Assembly: GCA_030637455.1 (NCBI GenBank) | Contig: DAOWGL010000175.1 | Location: forward strand, 1-7,562 | Origin: Candidatus Nitrosopumilus sp. | GTDB taxonomy: Archaea > Thermoproteota > Nitrososphaeria > Nitrososphaerales > Nitrosopumilaceae | Length of the DNA: 7,562 nucleotides | Reading direction: 5' to 3' | The notes under the pieces: model-generated | What the model was told of the DNA's origin: nothing | The model's input: only the letters and a program-made list of their open reading frames with translations | Databases searched by the model: none | Shown: one piece after another, positions 5,982-7,562 of the stretch | Position numbering within the stretch: the first letter of the stretch is position 1 | Layout: each line of letters starts with the position of its first letter | Made by a program: the position numbers and the translations under genes

Positions 5982-7224
5982 AAAGAAAGCAAAAAGAAAA
6001 GATCATCCATCTTTAGACATAGTTAGTTCACATGGTGTAGAGTTATCTGGGAAAAAAATTGTATTGTGTGTAGCAGGTAGTGTTGCAGCTTACAAAGCAA
6101 TTGAACTTGCTAGATTACTAATGAGGCATGGTGCTGATGTAACATGTGTTACAAGTAATGCAGTCACAAAACTGATTCAACCAGAATATTTCAAATGGGC
6201 AACAGGTAATGAAGTAATTACAAAACTTACAGGTGAATTAGAACACATTAGATTAGCAGATTATAATCAATCTGATCTTGTAATAGTGTATCCTGCAACT
6301 GCAAATACATTAGGAAAGTTAGCCAATGGAATTGATGATACGCCTGTATCAACAGTTCTTACAGTAGGATTTGGATCAAAAATTCCAATTTTGATGTGTC
6401 TAGCAATGCATGCATCAATGTATGAAAATGCAGCAGTTAAAAAAAATATTAAATTTCTAAAAAATAAAATTGAATTTCTGTCCCCTAAACTAATAGAAGG
6501 TAAAGCAAAATCTCCTGAACCAGAAGATGTTTTAGAGAATGTGTTAAAGAAATTTGGATTTTCATCTATATTAAAAAATAAAAAAATATTGATCACTGCA
6601 GGGCCAACTGTTGAACAAATAGATCCTATACGTGCAATTACAAACCATAGTTCTGGAAAAACAGGAGTAAGTTTAGCAGCAGAATTAATTTCTGCAGGAG
6701 CTAAAGTTACGTTTGTTTATGGGCCAGGAAAAGAAAAACCACCAAAGGGTGCAAAAATCATCAATGTTTCGTCTAGTAAAGAAATGCATTTAGCTGTAAA
6801 ATTAGAATTAAAGAAAAAATTTGATATTGTGATTATGGCTGCAGCTGTTGCAGATTATGTACCTATAATTCAAAGTAAAAATAAAATGAAAAGTTCAAAA
6901 TCAAACATGACTATTAGCCTCAAAAAAGCTCCAAAAATCATAGATCAAATAAAAAAATATCAAAAAAGCGTATTACTTGTAGGTTTTAAGGCAGAAACAA
7001 ATCTAACAAAAAATCAATTAATTAAATCAGCTGAAAAAAAATTAAATGAATCATCAGCAGATATGATTATTGCAAATGATGTTGGTTCATTAAGATATAA
7101 GAAAAATCCTCAAAAAAACCAAGTGATCATTGTAGATTCTAAAAAAAATATTGTTTCAGGATGGATGAGTAAAGAAAAAATTGCCAAACTTATCAGAAAA
7201 CAAATTGAAGTAAAAATTAAATGA
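5962..7224 (+). CDS. coaBC: Bifunctional phosphopantothenoylcysteine decarboxylase/phosphopantothenate--cysteine ligase
   Basis: The 420-residue protein couples cysteine to 4'-phosphopantothenate (CoaB) and decarboxylates the product to 4'-phosphopantetheine with FMN (CoaC). The CoaC half (about 29-198) shows GSVAAYKAIELARLL (39-53), the active-site histidine in LEHIRLAD (H95) and PATANTLGKLANG (111-123). Its clamp is AMHASMY (148-154), with His replacing the Asn of the bacterial MNxxM motif, and the ACGD cysteine of bacterial CoaC is absent; both changes are described for the Methanocaldococcus jannaschii enzyme. The CoaB half (about 205-418) shows ITAGPTVEQIDPIRAITNHS (211-230), continuing into SGKTG, AAAVADYVP (293-301), GFKAET (341-346) and ANDVG (371-375). 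The GTG start lies 20 bases inside panB; an in-frame TTG at 5971 is a possible alternative. The first ~14 residues are very basic and not part of either domain. Confidence 0.95.
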   Translation: MKHLAVKKKAKRKDHPSLDIVSSHGVELSGKKIVLCVAGSVAAYKAIELARLLMRHGADVTCVTSNAVTKLIQPEYFKWATGNEVITKLTGELEHIRLADYNQSDLVIVYPATANTLGKLANGIDDTPVSTVLTVGFGSKIPILMCLAMHASMYENAAVKKNIKFLKNKIEFLSPKLIEGKAKSPEPEDVLENVLKKFGFSSILKNKKILITAGPTVEQIDPIRAITNHSSGKTGVSLAAELISAGAKVTFVYGPGKEKPPKGAKIINVSSSKEMHLAVKLELKKKFDIVIMAAAVADYVPIIQSKNKMKSSKSNMTISLKKAPKIIDQIKKYQKSVLLVGFKAETNLTKNQLIKSAEKKLNESSADMIIANDVGSLRYKKNPQKNQVIIVDSKKNIVSGWMSKEKIAKLIRKQIEVKIK

Positions 7225-7388
7225 AAAAATCTGAACTTAGAAGACTAGTGGTTGAATACAAGGAAATTAAAATAAAATTATCTAAATCAAATAATGGAAA
7301 ATTGATAGATAAATTAAAACTGATAGAGCATAGATATTATCATGAAACAGGTAGAACGTTAAAATTAGATTTAGAAAAGATTACATAA
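7221..7388 (+). CDS. Small unknown basic protein, translationally coupled to CoaBC
   Basis: ATG at 7221 overlaps the CoaBC stop in an ATGA arrangement, and the frame runs 55 codons to TAA at 7386-7388. The product begins MKKSELRRLVVEYKEIKIKL and is rich in Lys, Arg and Glu (by my count 15 K/R against 8 D/E). It has no Cys, no signal peptide and no membrane segment. It looks like two helices: one at about 3-22, a turn at SNNGK (23-27), a second at 28-37, then a conserved-looking HRYYHETGRTLKLDLEKI tail (37-54). I do not recognise the family. Real-gene evidence is the exact stop-start coupling, codon usage like its neighbours and an operon position directly behind CoA genes. It could be an accessory or RNA/nucleotide-binding protein, but function is unknown. 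Confidence 0.68.
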   Translation: MKKSELRRLVVEYKEIKIKLSKSNNGKLIDKLKLIEHRYYHETGRTLKLDLEKIT

Positions 7389-7406
7389 AATAGATCAAAT
7401 AAGGTG
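7384..7406 (+). promoter_or_regulatory. Possible promoter and ribosome-binding site of the methyltransferase gene
   Basis: CATAAAAT (7384-7391) is TATA-like and about 29 bases upstream of the ATG at 7417, which would give a near-leaderless mRNA. GGTG at 7403-7406, 10 bases before the ATG, could instead be a Shine-Dalgarno site used if the gene is read through from the CoA operon. No T-rich terminator separates the two units. The two readings compete and neither is strong. Confidence 0.3.
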
Positions 7407-7416
7407 TAAGTAGTAG

Positions 7417-7562
7417 ATGGAAATTATTCATTCAGAATACAAACAGCGAAATATGAAAATTTGGAATGAGATTGCTCCTAGATATCATAAAAGATGGGCT
7501 AGTGTAAATAAAGGAACATTTCAAAGTACAAAAAAATTAGTAGAATTGGTAAATATCAACAA
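7417..7562 (+). CDS. SAM-dependent methyltransferase, N-terminal fragment (runs off right edge)
   Basis: An open frame from ATG 7417 gives 48 complete codons to the window edge. The N-terminus, with IWNEIAPRYHKRWAS (residues 15-29) followed by FQSTKKLVELVNI (35-47), matches the cap region of class I UbiE/Methyltransf_11-type enzymes, where a 'W..iAp.Y' stretch precedes the SAM-binding GxGxG loop. That loop would fall just beyond the window, so the catalytic assignment rests on the cap alone and the substrate (quinone, small molecule or other) is open. The gene starts 28 bases after the small coupled ORF on the same strand and may be cotranscribed with the CoA operon or have its own weak promoter. 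Confidence 0.62.
   Translation, partial: MEIIHSEYKQRNMKIWNEIAPRYHKRWASVNKGTFQSTKKLVELVNIN

Noticed and set aside
6267..6596. Minus-strand open frame of 109 codons
   Set aside because: Lies inside coaBC, antisense to conserved CoaC motifs; no start signal or family resemblance.
7221..7388. Small basic ORF as a toxin or as a mobile-element remnant
   Set aside because: There is no antitoxin partner, no repeats or integrase nearby, and composition matches the operon; stop-start coupling to CoaBC argues for a resident gene.
1..7562. CRISPR arrays, tRNA/rRNA genes, insertion sequences, attachment sites
   Set aside because: No regularly spaced repeats, cloverleaf-like or rRNA-like stretches, transposase or integrase frames, or terminal inverted repeats were seen on reading both strands.

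Overview
The window reads as a core-genome segment of a low-GC ammonia-oxidising archaeon (Thaumarchaeota/Nitrososphaerota, Nitrosopumilus-like). The reasons are strong A+T bias, genes packed on both strands, TATA-box promoters a fixed distance from start codons, several leaderless-looking starts, frequent GTG/TTG starts, and the archaea-specific coenzyme A route (pantoate kinase plus 4-phosphopantoate--beta-alanine ligase instead of PanC/PanK). The genus is an inference from composition and family content; no search was run.

Left region (1-2417). The minus strand carries the N-terminal part of an FtsX/MacB-type ABC permease that runs off the left edge. It is divergent from a plus-strand gene for a double winged-helix Lrp/AsnC-like regulator. 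The 116-base spacer holds a mirrored pair of promoters, each with the same ATAGACA heptamer just upstream of its TATA box. Behind the regulator lies a Nudix hydrolase of the ADP-ribose pyrophosphatase type. Its stop codon directly abuts the stop of the convergent AbrB-PhoU-like gene.

Middle (2418-3463). The minus-strand AbrB-PhoU gene is divergent from the CoA operon across a 65-base spacer with a well-placed TATA box for the operon.

Right region (3464-7562). A compact CoA-precursor operon runs pantoate kinase, phosphopantothenate synthetase, PanB and CoaBC, followed by a 55-residue unknown protein joined to CoaBC by an ATGA overlap, then the start of a SAM-dependent methyltransferase that runs off the right edge. 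PanB makes ketopantoate; after reduction by an enzyme not in this window, pantoate kinase gives 4-phosphopantoate, the ligase adds beta-alanine, and CoaBC adds cysteine and decarboxylates to 4'-phosphopantetheine. Ketopantoate reductase, the beta-alanine source, CoaD and dephospho-CoA kinase are not seen here.

Most of the window is ordinary housekeeping DNA, with no mobile element, CRISPR array, tRNA or rRNA. The best leads are the mirrored divergent promoter at 876-930 and the small coupled gene at 7221-7388.
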